Below are positions 56,950-64,000 of a stretch of DNA of 64,000 nt, one piece after another. The DNA lies in NCBI RefSeq assembly GCF_009910365.1, contig NZ_CP036423.1:1550001-1614000 (forward strand), read 5' to 3'. A program made the position numbers and the translations under genes. The stretch is from Aequoribacter fuscus (GTDB lineage: Bacteria > Pseudomonadota > Gammaproteobacteria > Pseudomonadales > Halieaceae). Position 1 is the first letter of the stretch. Every line of letters starts with the position of its first letter. Under the pieces are notes generated by a model. It was not told the origin of the DNA and did no database searches. It worked only from the letters and a program-made list of their open reading frames with translations.

Positions 56950-58041
56950 TTAGCGAGTAATCACGGGGGTTGGGGAACTCACATCCGCATTCTGACCACG
57001 GTGACGAAGAGCATGATCCATCAGCACAATAGCCAACATAGCCTCGGCAATAGGTGTCGCGCGGATCCCCACGCAGGGATCATGTCGACCCGTAGTAATC
57101 AGTTCTGTCGGCTGGCCCTCGACATCGATGGACGCTCCTGGGATTCGGATACTCGAGGTCGGTTTCAGGGCCATGCTAACGACTAAATCTTGGCCAGATG
57201 ATATCCCGCCAAGCACACCGCCCGCGTGATTCGATTTAAAGCCTATCGGCGTTAGCTCATCACGATGTTCGGTTCCTAGTTGCTCTACCACCGCAAAGCC
57301 ATCGCCAATTTCAACACCTTTTACTGCATTGATACCCATCATTGCATGCGCGATATCCGCGTCCAGGCGGTCGAAGACGGGCTCCCCCCAACCCGGAGGG
57401 AGGCCACGAGCAACCACATTGATTCGAGCACCAATAGAATCGCCCTGCTTGTTCAGTCTTTGCATGTACTGCTCCAGCGCTTCAATTTTGCTCGGGTCTG
57501 GACAAAAAAACGGGTTGGTCTCGATGGTATCCCACTGAACCTGTTCCGCCTTAATGGGACCCAGTTGTGCGAGGTAACCCTGTATGCTCACACCAAACAC
57601 CTCTTGAAGGTATTTTTTAGCAATGCCTCCCGCAGCGACCCGCATCGCCGTTTCTCGCGCTGATGAGCGGCCACCACCGCGATAATCGCGCATGCCGAAC
57701 TTCTGCTGATAGGTGTAGTCTGCGTGTGCGGGTCTAAAGGTGTTCGCTATTTTAGAATAGTCTTTGGACTTCTGGTCTTTATTGCGTATCAATAATCCGA
57801 TGGAAGTGCCCGTAGTTTTTCCCTCAAACACACCGGACAGTATTTCAACTTCGTCGTCTTCCTTACGTTGCGTGGTGTAGCGAGAAGTGCCGGGCTTACG
57901 TCGATCCAAGTCGCGCTGCAAGTCGGCTGACGTGATTGATAATCCAGGAGGGCAGCCATCAACCACGCACCCTATGGCGGGACCATGACTTTCGCCAAAG
58001 GTCGTGACGGTAAAGAGTTTTCCTATGGTATTTCCAGACAT
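56950..58041 (-). CDS. aroC: Chorismate synthase
   Basis: AroC makes chorismate from EPSP with reduced FMN. The 363-aa sequence matches the family: [19 protein letters not shown] near residues 14-32 with the first His, then R-P-G-H/A-D-Y-T region (F-R-P-A-H-A-D-Y-T) near 101-109, and [14 protein letters not shown] near 123-136. A C-terminal K-P-T-S-S-I segment is clear. It supplies PabB (23387). prmB is upstream at 40 bases, as in many gammaproteobacteria. Confidence 0.97.
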   Translation of the reverse strand: MSGNTIGKLFTVTTFGESHGPAIGCVVDGCPPGLSITSADLQRDLDRRKPGTSRYTTQRKEDDEVEILSGVFEGKTTGTSIGLLIRNKDQKSKDYSKIANTFRPAHADYTYQQKFGMRDYRGGGRSSARETAMRVAAGGIAKKYLQEVFGVSIQGYLAQLGPIKAEQVQWDTIETNPFFCPDPSKIEALEQYMQRLNKQGDSIGARINVVARGLPPGWGEPVFDRLDADIAHAMMGINAVKGVEIGDGFAVVEQLGTEHRDELTPIGFKSNHAGGVLGGISSGQDLVVSMALKPTSSIRIPGASIDVEGQPTELITTGRHDPCVGIRATPIAEAMLAIVLMDHALRHRGQNADVSSPTPVITR

Positions 58042-58080
58042 AAGCGGCTCAAATTAGGCGAAGGGGCGTATTATACCTAA

Positions 58081-58983
58081 CTACGTCAGGGCGAGTGCAA
58101 GTTCTTCAACTTCTGACTTAGTCAGTACGCATACACCCCAGCCACCACGCTCGAACTCTAGCCAGGTGATTGCAATTTGCGGGAACAATTCCTCGAAATG
58201 CTCCCAGCTGTTTCCCAATTCCAAAAACACAACACTGTTCGAATGCAGAAACTTGGGCAGCTGAGCGAGCAGCTGACGCGTAAAGTCTAGGCCATCACGT
58301 CCAGAAGCCAGCGCAATGTGTGGTTCATGCAGGTATTCTGCCGGAAGATTAGACATGTCTTCACTATCCACGTAAGGCGGATTACATAGCACTATATCGA
58401 AGTATCGCGGCGGGACCGACGCCAACACATCCGACTGCACGCACTGCACATGCGACTCGAGTTGATGTTTGACAACATTGAGCTGCGCAAGCGCTAGGGC
58501 ATCAGGATCGATGTCTGCCAGAACCACTTGGGTCTCAGCATGGTTCAAGGCCGCCAAAATACCCAAACTCCCTCCCCCACAACACAAATCGAGGACCTCT
58601 TTGCCTCGAACACCGTTGCACCATGGTTGAAAATCGTTGAGTATCACTTCAGCTAAGGGCGAGCGCGGTACAAGCGCACGCTTGTCACAAAAAAACTCTG
58701 CCCCGCCCAACCATGCTTTACCCGAGATATACGGCAGAGGCTTGCGCTCGATAACGCGCTGATTCACCCAATCATTGACTCGCTCTGCTTGCGCACGGGT
58801 CAAAGACACTGTCGCGACTTCATCGCCAGAATTAAGAGGCAAATCGCACGCGCCCAACACAAGAAACACCGCCTCATCCCAACTATTGTCCGAACCGTGG
58901 CCGTAAAATAGATCCGCGTGTTGAAACTTTTGATCCAACCTTTCTATGCAAGCCAACACAGTCTGCCCCGCCGAAATACCCAT
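58081..58983 (-). CDS. prmB: Ribosomal protein L3 N5-glutamine methyltransferase PrmB
   Basis: PrmB methylates a glutamine in ribosomal protein L3. The 300-aa protein has an N-terminal helical domain with Y-I-S-G-K-A-W near 82-88, then the SAM fold with L-D-L-C-C-G-G-G-S near 130-138, D-I-D near 158, and the catalytic N-P-P-Y-V near 203-207. The prmB-aroC neighbourhood is conserved and distinguishes it from PrmC. It is divergent from folE. Confidence 0.94.
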   Translation of the reverse strand: MGISAGQTVLACIERLDQKFQHADLFYGHGSDNSWDEAVFLVLGACDLPLNSGDEVATVSLTRAQAERVNDWVNQRVIERKPLPYISGKAWLGGAEFFCDKRALVPRSPLAEVILNDFQPWCNGVRGKEVLDLCCGGGSLGILAALNHAETQVVLADIDPDALALAQLNVVKHQLESHVQCVQSDVLASVPPRYFDIVLCNPPYVDSEDMSNLPAEYLHEPHIALASGRDGLDFTRQLLAQLPKFLHSNSVVFLELGNSWEHFEELFPQIAITWLEFERGGWGVCVLTKSEVEELALALT

Positions 58984-59059
58984 ATAAACGTAACCCCGGT
59001 TTGGTTTTTGTACGATGCCCTGCTACGATTGCGCCTCCATATAAGGCTGGGGCGAAACC

Positions 59060-59608
59060 GTGCAGGACAAATTTGCGAGCATCATAAACGAGATTGGTGA
59101 GGATCTGGAGAGACCAGGCCTAAAAGATACGCCAAAACGTGCCGCAGAGGCTTTTAAGTTTTTGACGCGTGGCTACCAGCAATCCGTCGACACCGTTGTT
59201 AACGACGCCCTATTCCCTTCAGATTCCAATGAAATGGTGATCGTGCAGGATATCGAGTTGTACTCTCTGTGCGAGCACCATCTGCTGCCTTTCATTGGCA
59301 AATGTCACGTCGGGTATATTCCGCAGGGCCAAGTGATCGGCTTATCCAAGATTGCAAGAATCGTCGACATATTTGCGCGGCGCTTGCAGATCCAAGAGCA
59401 ACTTACCACCCAAATCGCCAACACAATCGCGGACGTTACCGGTGCTGAGGGCGTTGGCGTCATTATTGAAGCACGGCACATGTGTATGATGATGCGAGGA
59501 GTTCAAAAGCAGAATAGCGCTATGAAGACCTCAGCTATGCTTGGGAGCTTTCAAACACAGCAGTCAACAAGAGAAGAATTTCTAGCGCTTTTGTCTACCC
59601 GACTTTGA
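59060..59608 (+). CDS. folE: GTP cyclohydrolase I
   Basis: FolE converts GTP to dihydroneopterin triphosphate, the first step of folate synthesis. The 182-aa protein has the zinc ligands Cys in S-L-C-E-H-H (near 73-78), His in the same motif, and the Cys in M-C-M-M-M-R-G-V near 141-148. D-T-P-K-R-A-A near 22 is also conserved. The start is GTG 59060, preceded by GGGGCGAAACC. It is divergent from prmB and one base from the convergent DUF4892 gene. Confidence 0.96.
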   Translation: MQDKFASIINEIGEDLERPGLKDTPKRAAEAFKFLTRGYQQSVDTVVNDALFPSDSNEMVIVQDIELYSLCEHHLLPFIGKCHVGYIPQGQVIGLSKIARIVDIFARRLQIQEQLTTQIANTIADVTGAEGVGVIIEARHMCMMMRGVQKQNSAMKTSAMLGSFQTQQSTREEFLALLSTRL

Positions 59609-59609
59609 C

Positions 59610-60140
59610 CTACTCGGCGACAGGGCTGAGCCGGTACCGTTGCAACACTAAGTACTGTCGACCCTCAGTCCGATAGGCGCTGTACGCCACGTAGAGTGTC
59701 GGTGCGCCTGTGGTCGACTCGCCAACCCAATATCGCTGGTCGTTGTCCTGTCCATACAGTAGCCGCTGCTCAAAGACACGATTCGCCCACTGCACCGAAC
59801 GTCCACAGTCACGTCCCTCGCACTGAAACAAGGTCGCCACACCTTGTGCATCCCTAAACGCTGTAGTGTGCTGCTTCAGCATTTCCGCAGCACTGTACCC
59901 ATCGACGATCTGGTAGGTCGATTCCCGTAGGTTGCCGCTCACACGGGTGCTCTGTTCGAAGCCCCAATGTCCAAGGCGCTTTTGCAGCGCATCCAAGCCA
60001 ATCTCTCGATCGTTAACGTCGCTGTCGACCTGCCGAATCAGTATGGCATGTGATGATGACGAAAGATCGGTGAAGTCGCTCTCGTTTGCGACGGTAAGTG
60101 ACGCAAACATCATGACACAAACGCCTAGTAATTTATGCAT
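59610..60140 (-). CDS. DUF4892-type exported protein, unknown function
   Basis: A 176-aa protein with a short signal peptide (about 18 residues, L-L-G-V-C-V-M-M-F-A-S-L-T-V-A). It resembles a gammaproteobacterial DUF4892 protein: R-E-S-T-Y-Q-I-V, F-Q-C-E-G-R-D-C-G-R-S-V-Q-W-A-N-R-V-F near 100-118, and L-Y-G-x-D. The C-x-G-R-x-C-G motif may form a disulfide. The function is unknown; other members are outer-membrane or periplasmic. It is a lone gene between folE and htpG. Confidence 0.75.
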   Translation of the reverse strand: MHKLLGVCVMMFASLTVANESDFTDLSSSSHAILIRQVDSDVNDREIGLDALQKRLGHWGFEQSTRVSGNLRESTYQIVDGYSAAEMLKQHTTAFRDAQGVATLFQCEGRDCGRSVQWANRVFEQRLLYGQDNDQRYWVGESTTGAPTLYVAYSAYRTEGRQYLVLQRYRLSPVAE

Positions 60141-60192
60141 ACCCGCTCCAACGCACCCGTAGTCACAGTGTAATGAACTTACAACGAAATCA

Positions 60193-60234
60193 CCAAAAGA
60201 CCATCAAGATGAAGACGCACCTGATGGTCTTTGG
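60193..60234 (-). terminator. Possible hairpin terminator downstream of htpG
   Basis: CCAAAGACCATCA and TGATGGTCTTTTGG pair over about 12 bases with one bulge and a 15-base loop, 12 bases after the htpG stop. The tail is GTGATTTC, so it lacks a strong U run. Confidence 0.4.
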
Positions 60235-60245
60235 ACTGACTGCCG

Positions 60246-62132
60246 TTAGACACTGAGCTTCAATAGGAGAGCGTTAAGTCTTTGAACATAAGCCGCGGGG
60301 TCATCAAGCTGTCCGCCCTCTGCCAGTTGAGCCTGCTCAAACAAAATCATCGCGAGATCACTGAACTTATCTTCATCCGACTCAGCATCGAGCATTTTTA
60401 GCAGGGGATGCTCCGGATTAATCTCCAGCACGGGCTTCGTTTTTGGGACCGCTTGGCCAGCAGCCTCCATGATTCGTCGCATTTGAGCACCCATGTCAAA
60501 ATCGCCTACAACCAAACAGGTCGGTGATTCGGTCAACCTTACCGATGGGCGGACCGATTCTACCTGCTCGGATAAGACCGCTTTCATACGCTCCACCAAA
60601 CTCTCAGACGATTGTTCCAGAGCTTCCTGGGCCTGTTTCGCCTCCTCACTTTGCTGTGCTAAGTCACCTTTAGCCACGTCTTGGAGCTTCTTACCCTCGT
60701 ATTCGCCTAACTGCATCATCGCCCAATCATCGATGCGGTCGCTCAAGATCAACACCTCTATACCCTCCTTGCGGAAATACTCGAGGTGGGGAGAGCGCCT
60801 CGCGGTATTGTGGTTTTCCGCAAAGACGTAATAAATTTTGTCTTGCTCGGGCTTCATGCGGCCAAGATAATCATCGAAGGATTGATCCTGCACCTCAGAA
60901 TCACTGTGAGTCGTACTAAAGCGCAACAGTTTGGCAATTTTATCTTTGTTGGCAAAATCCTCACCGAGCCCTTCTTTTATGACCGGCCCAAATGTAGACC
61001 AAAACTGGTGGTAGTCATCGCCTTTTGCCAATTTCGACAGCATATCGAGCACTCGTTTCGTCAGTGCCGAACGCATGTTTTCGACGGCACCGTCCTTTTG
61101 CAAAATCTCGCGCGAGACATTCAAGGGCAAATCGTTAGAGTCCACCACACCCTTAATGAAACGCAAATACAAAGGCAAAAACTGCTCGGCCTCGTCCATG
61201 ATAAACGTACGCTGCACATAGAGCTTCAACCCTTTCGCCATATCACGATTCCACAGATCGAAAGGCGCATTTTTAGGGACGTAGAGTAAGCTCGTGTATT
61301 CCAGTTTGCCCTCGACTTTGTTGTGACTCCACGTCAAAGCATCGTCAAAGTCATGAGAAATGTGTTTATAGAACGATTGATATTCATCATCCGTGATATC
61401 CGCCTTAGAACGAGTCCAAAGCGCTGTCGCTTCGTTAATGGCCTCCCAGGTAGGCGTCTCGGCATCACTCTCATCGTCAGCGCCTTGCGCCGCCGGCATC
61501 ATCACGGGAACAGAGATGTGATCAGAGTACTTTTTGATAACGCTACGCACCCGCCAATCGTCAGCGAAGTCAGCGCAATCGTCTTTTAAATAAAGCGTGA
61601 TCGAAGTACCACGTGTTTCTTTTTCTTTGCTTTCAATGGTGAAATCAGCTTCACCATGAGAGGTCCACAAGGCCCCCTCTGTCGCTGCGCTGCCCGCGCG
61701 CCGCGTATGGACCTCAACCTTGTCTGCCACGATAAATGCTGAGTAAAAGCCAACGCCGAACTGCCCAATCAGCTGGGCGTCCTTTTTCTGGTCGCCGGTC
61801 AGCGACGCCATGAAATTTGCAGTGCCCGATTTCGCAATGGTCCCAAGATGCTCGATCGCCTCGTCGCGAGACATTCCGATACCGTTGTCTGCAATCGTTA
61901 AGGTCTTGGCGTCTTTATTCACGCTGACGTGAATCGCATAATCGCCAAGCCCTTCCAGCAGGCTTTCCTGGTCGAGTGATTCAAAGCGCAACTTATCAAT
62001 GGCGTCCGAGGCATTGGAAATCAGTTCGCGCAGAAAAATCTCTTTGTTCGAATACAAAGAGTGAATCATCAGCTGCAACAGTTGTTTGGCTTCGGTCTGA
62101 AAACCCAAGGTTTCTTTTGTGGTTTCGGACAT
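60246..62132 (-). CDS. htpG: Chaperone protein HtpG (Hsp90)
   Basis: A 628-aa cytosolic Hsp90 chaperone. The N-terminal ATPase has [16 protein letters not shown] near 33-48, T-I-A-D-N-G-I-G-M near 79-87 and [10 protein letters not shown] near 122-131. The middle domain has L-P-L-N-V-S-R-E, and the C-terminal dimer domain has the S-P-T-C-L-V segment. Length and order are those of bacterial HtpG. It is a single gene between sucD and the DUF4892 gene. Confidence 0.97.
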   Translation of the reverse strand: MSETTKETLGFQTEAKQLLQLMIHSLYSNKEIFLRELISNASDAIDKLRFESLDQESLLEGLGDYAIHVSVNKDAKTLTIADNGIGMSRDEAIEHLGTIAKSGTANFMASLTGDQKKDAQLIGQFGVGFYSAFIVADKVEVHTRRAGSAATEGALWTSHGEADFTIESKEKETRGTSITLYLKDDCADFADDWRVRSVIKKYSDHISVPVMMPAAQGADDESDAETPTWEAINEATALWTRSKADITDDEYQSFYKHISHDFDDALTWSHNKVEGKLEYTSLLYVPKNAPFDLWNRDMAKGLKLYVQRTFIMDEAEQFLPLYLRFIKGVVDSNDLPLNVSREILQKDGAVENMRSALTKRVLDMLSKLAKGDDYHQFWSTFGPVIKEGLGEDFANKDKIAKLLRFSTTHSDSEVQDQSFDDYLGRMKPEQDKIYYVFAENHNTARRSPHLEYFRKEGIEVLILSDRIDDWAMMQLGEYEGKKLQDVAKGDLAQQSEEAKQAQEALEQSSESLVERMKAVLSEQVESVRPSVRLTESPTCLVVGDFDMGAQMRRIMEAAGQAVPKTKPVLEINPEHPLLKMLDAESDEDKFSDLAMILFEQAQLAEGGQLDDPAAYVQRLNALLLKLSV

Positions 62133-62198
62133 TGTGTGACTCCCTTATTCAGCGTTTGTAGGTCCTGTAGATATGGGGTCAATCCCAGAAACTTCAAG

Positions 62199-62228
62199 CC
62201 AAAAAAAAAGCCGACACAAGGTCGGCTT
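62199..62228 (-). terminator. Rho-independent terminator of sucCD
   Basis: On the minus strand AGCCGAC-CTTGT-GTCGGCT is followed by a run of nine T. It lies 17 bases after the sucD stop, a strong canonical intrinsic terminator. Confidence 0.93.
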
Positions 62229-62244
62229 CTGGATTAAGCGGGGC

Positions 62245-63117
62245 TTACCAACCGGTGCGCTCTTTCAGGGCGACGCCAATATCTGCAAGCGAGCGGACAG
62301 TCGTCACACCGGCGTCTTCGAGCGCGGCAAATTTTTCATCAGCAGTCCCTTTACCGCCACTGATGATTGCTCCAGCGTGACCCATACGCTTACCTTTCGG
62401 CGCGGTAACACCCGCGATATAAGACACGACGGGCTTGGTGACGTTGGCTTTAATGTAGGCAGCAGCTTCTTCTTCCGCGGTACCGCCAATCTCGCCGATC
62501 ATGACGATCGCTTCCGTTGCTGGATCTTTTTCGAACATCTCGAGGATGTCGATAAAGTTAGACCCTGGGATAGGATCCCCTCCGATACCAACGCAAGTCG
62601 ATTGGCCAAAACCGGCATCCGTGGTTTGCTTAACGGCCTCATAAGTTAAGGTGCCGGAACGGCTCACGATGCCCACTTTGCCGGGCAAATGAATGTGACC
62701 GGGCATGATACCGATTTTACACTCTCCGGGTGTGATCACACCGGGGCAGTTAGGTCCAATTAAACGAACGCCTAACTCGTCGCATTTGACCTTGGCATCC
62801 AGCATGTCTAGGGTCGGGATGCCCTCGGTGATGCACACGATGAGTTTGATTCCCGCGAAGGCCGCTTCAAGGATAGAGTCCTTGCAAAACGCCGCAGGCA
62901 CGTAAATGACGGAGGCTTCAGCACCCGTCGCTTCGACAGCATCAGCTACCGTATTGAATACAGGTAGGCCAAGATGTTCTTGACCGCCTTTACCAGGCGT
63001 CACGCCACCGACCATTTTGGTGCCGTAAGCGATCGCTTGCTCTGAGTGGAACGTACCTTGCGAGCCCGTGAAGCCCTGACAAATCACTTTGGTTTCACTG
63101 TTAATTAAAATACTCAT
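62245..63117 (-). CDS. sucD: Succinyl-CoA ligase (ADP-forming), alpha subunit
   Basis: SucD with SucC converts succinyl-CoA to succinate with substrate-level phosphorylation. The 290-aa protein has the CoA-binding [10 protein letters not shown] near residues 16-25, G-P-N-C-P-G near 122, the power helix [11 protein letters not shown] near 203-213, and the active His in [13 protein letters not shown] near 245-257. It overlaps the sucC stop by one base (TAATG). It would also use succinyl-CoA from the propionate operon. Confidence 0.97.
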   Translation of the reverse strand: MSILINSETKVICQGFTGSQGTFHSEQAIAYGTKMVGGVTPGKGGQEHLGLPVFNTVADAVEATGAEASVIYVPAAFCKDSILEAAFAGIKLIVCITEGIPTLDMLDAKVKCDELGVRLIGPNCPGVITPGECKIGIMPGHIHLPGKVGIVSRSGTLTYEAVKQTTDAGFGQSTCVGIGGDPIPGSNFIDILEMFEKDPATEAIVMIGEIGGTAEEEAAAYIKANVTKPVVSYIAGVTAPKGKRMGHAGAIISGGKGTADEKFAALEDAGVTTVRSLADIGVALKERTGW

Positions 63118-64000
63118 TAGGCAACCCCTTTCGCTGCAGCAACCACTTGTTCTGCGGCGTCAGTCAAGCTCGTAGCCGCAATAATATTCAGACCAGACTC
63201 CGCCAAAACCTGCTGTCCTAGTTCCGCATTGTTGCCCTCTAAGCGAACAACCACAGGGACTTTAACGCCGATTTCTTCGACAGCACCAATCACACCCTCA
63301 GCGATGAGGTCGCAACGCACAATGCCACCAAAGATATTAATCAGCACAGCCTTAACATTCTCGTCTGACAAAATAATTTTGAAGGCCTCGGATACGCGCT
63401 CTTTGGTCGCGCCGCCACCTACGTCAAGGAAATTAGCAGGCGCTCCACCGTGTAGCTTAACAATATCCATGGTACCCATGGCCAAACCTGCACCGTTGAC
63501 CATGCAGCCGATATCGCCATCGAGAGCCACATAATTCAGCTCCCACTTTGCCGCATGGGCTTCGCGCTCGTCTTCCTGGCTGGGGTCGTGCATTTCCGCT
63601 AGTGCTTTCTGACGGTACATAGCATTACTGTCGACGCCTAGCTTCGCGTCCAAACAGTGAAGGTTACCTTGCTCGGTAATGACGAGTGGGTTAATTTCGA
63701 TAAGCGCCAAATCTTTCTCTTGGAACATTGTCGCCAAGCCCATAAAGATTTTCACAAACTGCTTGATTTGGTCACCTTGCAAACCGAGCTTGAAGGCGAG
63801 CTCCCGCCCTTGAAATGGCTGCGGGCCGACCAGTGGATCGATAACCGCGCGCAGGATTTTCTCTGGCGTTTCCTCGGCGACCTTCTCAATCTCGACGCCA
63901 CCTTCGGTTGAAGCCATGAAGACGATGCGGCGCGAACTACGATCTACCACAGCGCCCAAGTAAAGCTCCTCAGCGATGTCAGTGCATGATTCAACCAGGA
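63117..64000 (-). CDS. sucC: Succinyl-CoA ligase, beta subunit (3' part, cut by window edge)
   Basis: The C-terminal ~294 codons of SucC; the frame stays open to the right edge. The sequence reads [20 protein letters not shown] from the edge, as in E. coli SucC, so an internal start near 63959 is not real. Further motifs are E-I-N-P-L-V-I near 63690, [13 protein letters not shown], and the D-V-G-G-G-A-T nucleotide/phosphate segment, then I-F-G-G-I-V-R-C-D. The next genes upstream, probably sucB/sucA, are outside the window. Confidence 0.96.
   Translation of the reverse strand, partial: LVESCTDIAEELYLGAVVDRSSRRIVFMASTEGGVEIEKVAEETPEKILRAVIDPLVGPQPFQGRELAFKLGLQGDQIKQFVKIFMGLATMFQEKDLALIEINPLVITEQGNLHCLDAKLGVDSNAMYRQKALAEMHDPSQEDEREAHAAKWELNYVALDGDIGCMVNGAGLAMGTMDIVKLHGGAPANFLDVGGGATKERVSEAFKIILSDENVKAVLINIFGGIVRCDLIAEGVIGAVEEIGVKVPVVVRLEGNNAELGQQVLAESGLNIIAATSLTDAAEQVVAAAKGVA

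Noticed and set aside
60786-61289. A 167-codon plus-strand frame within htpG
   Set aside because: It lies wholly opposite an intact, conserved chaperone gene, with no ribosome site and no protein-like motif.
62173-62649. A 158-codon plus-strand frame across sucD and its terminator
   Set aside because: It reads through the sucCD terminator and is antisense to sucD.

Overview
The window is a 64 kb piece of a free-living gammaproteobacterial chromosome. Base composition looks moderate, close to balanced GC by eye. The gene set points to an aerobic, probably marine, heterotroph. Gammaproteobacterial markers include hflD, nudJ, rluE, epmC, prmB, tusA, pdxB, cysB, gcvR, a Bpt-type N-end-rule transferase and a PA2817-like protein. 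A Coq4 homologue, a cobalamin-dependent propionyl-CoA route and several CoA/SDR degradation genes would fit lineages such as the OM60/NOR5 (Halieaceae) or neighbouring oligotrophic marine groups, but the family-level placement is inference. I see no rRNA, CRISPR array, transposase, integrase or prophage.

Layout. 1-9.4 kb: lolA-ftsK (minus), then trxB-aat-bpt-infA (plus), facing clpS-clpA (minus) and icd. The Leu/Phe and Bpt transferases sit beside the ClpS adaptor and ClpA unfoldase, so the bacterial N-degron pathway is almost complete in one block. 9.5-14.6 kb: a translationally coupled plus-strand run rluE-nudJ-mnmA-hflD, then purB and a GNAT fusion protein. 14.6-23.1 kb: a minus-strand propionate operon encoding a carboxyltransferase, a fused biotin carboxylase/BCCP, the epimerase, B12-dependent methylmalonyl-CoA mutase, its MeaB chaperone and a small Rieske protein. 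It makes succinyl-CoA, which sucCD at the right end of the window would use. 23.4-31.3 kb: pabB, thrH, cysB, a 5'-nucleotidase, yajC, a MarR regulator, bcp, rmuC, a Nudix protein and a flavin reductase.

31.4-44.6 kb is more accessory: two SDR/transporter pairs, a cation diffusion facilitator, a gamma-carbonic anhydrase, Coq4, a rearranged tRNA-Ser locus with truncated copies, a YeeN-type YebC protein, an alkaline phosphatase, two tandem SDRs facing an HMG-CoA-lyase/CoA-transferase pair, and a phosphoethanolamine transferase preceded by a good PmrA-box-like direct repeat. 44.7-64 kb: queF, a YadGH-type ABC exporter, tRNA-Glu and tRNA-Gly, a three-gene sensory operon (outer-membrane protein, small periplasmic binding protein, GGDEF/EAL protein), a compact msrB/pdxB/epmC/tusA/methyltransferase run, gcvR, aroC, prmB, folE, htpG, sucD and the 3' part of sucC.

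The genome is compact. Many neighbouring genes share start/stop bases (ATGA, TGATG, TAATG), and several convergent pairs share a four-base stop or abut with no spacer. The items most worth a second look are the tRNA-Ser mosaic, the porin/binding-protein/c-di-GMP operon, the PmrA-like box, the atypical biotin carboxylase subunit, and interleaved hairpins downstream of icd.
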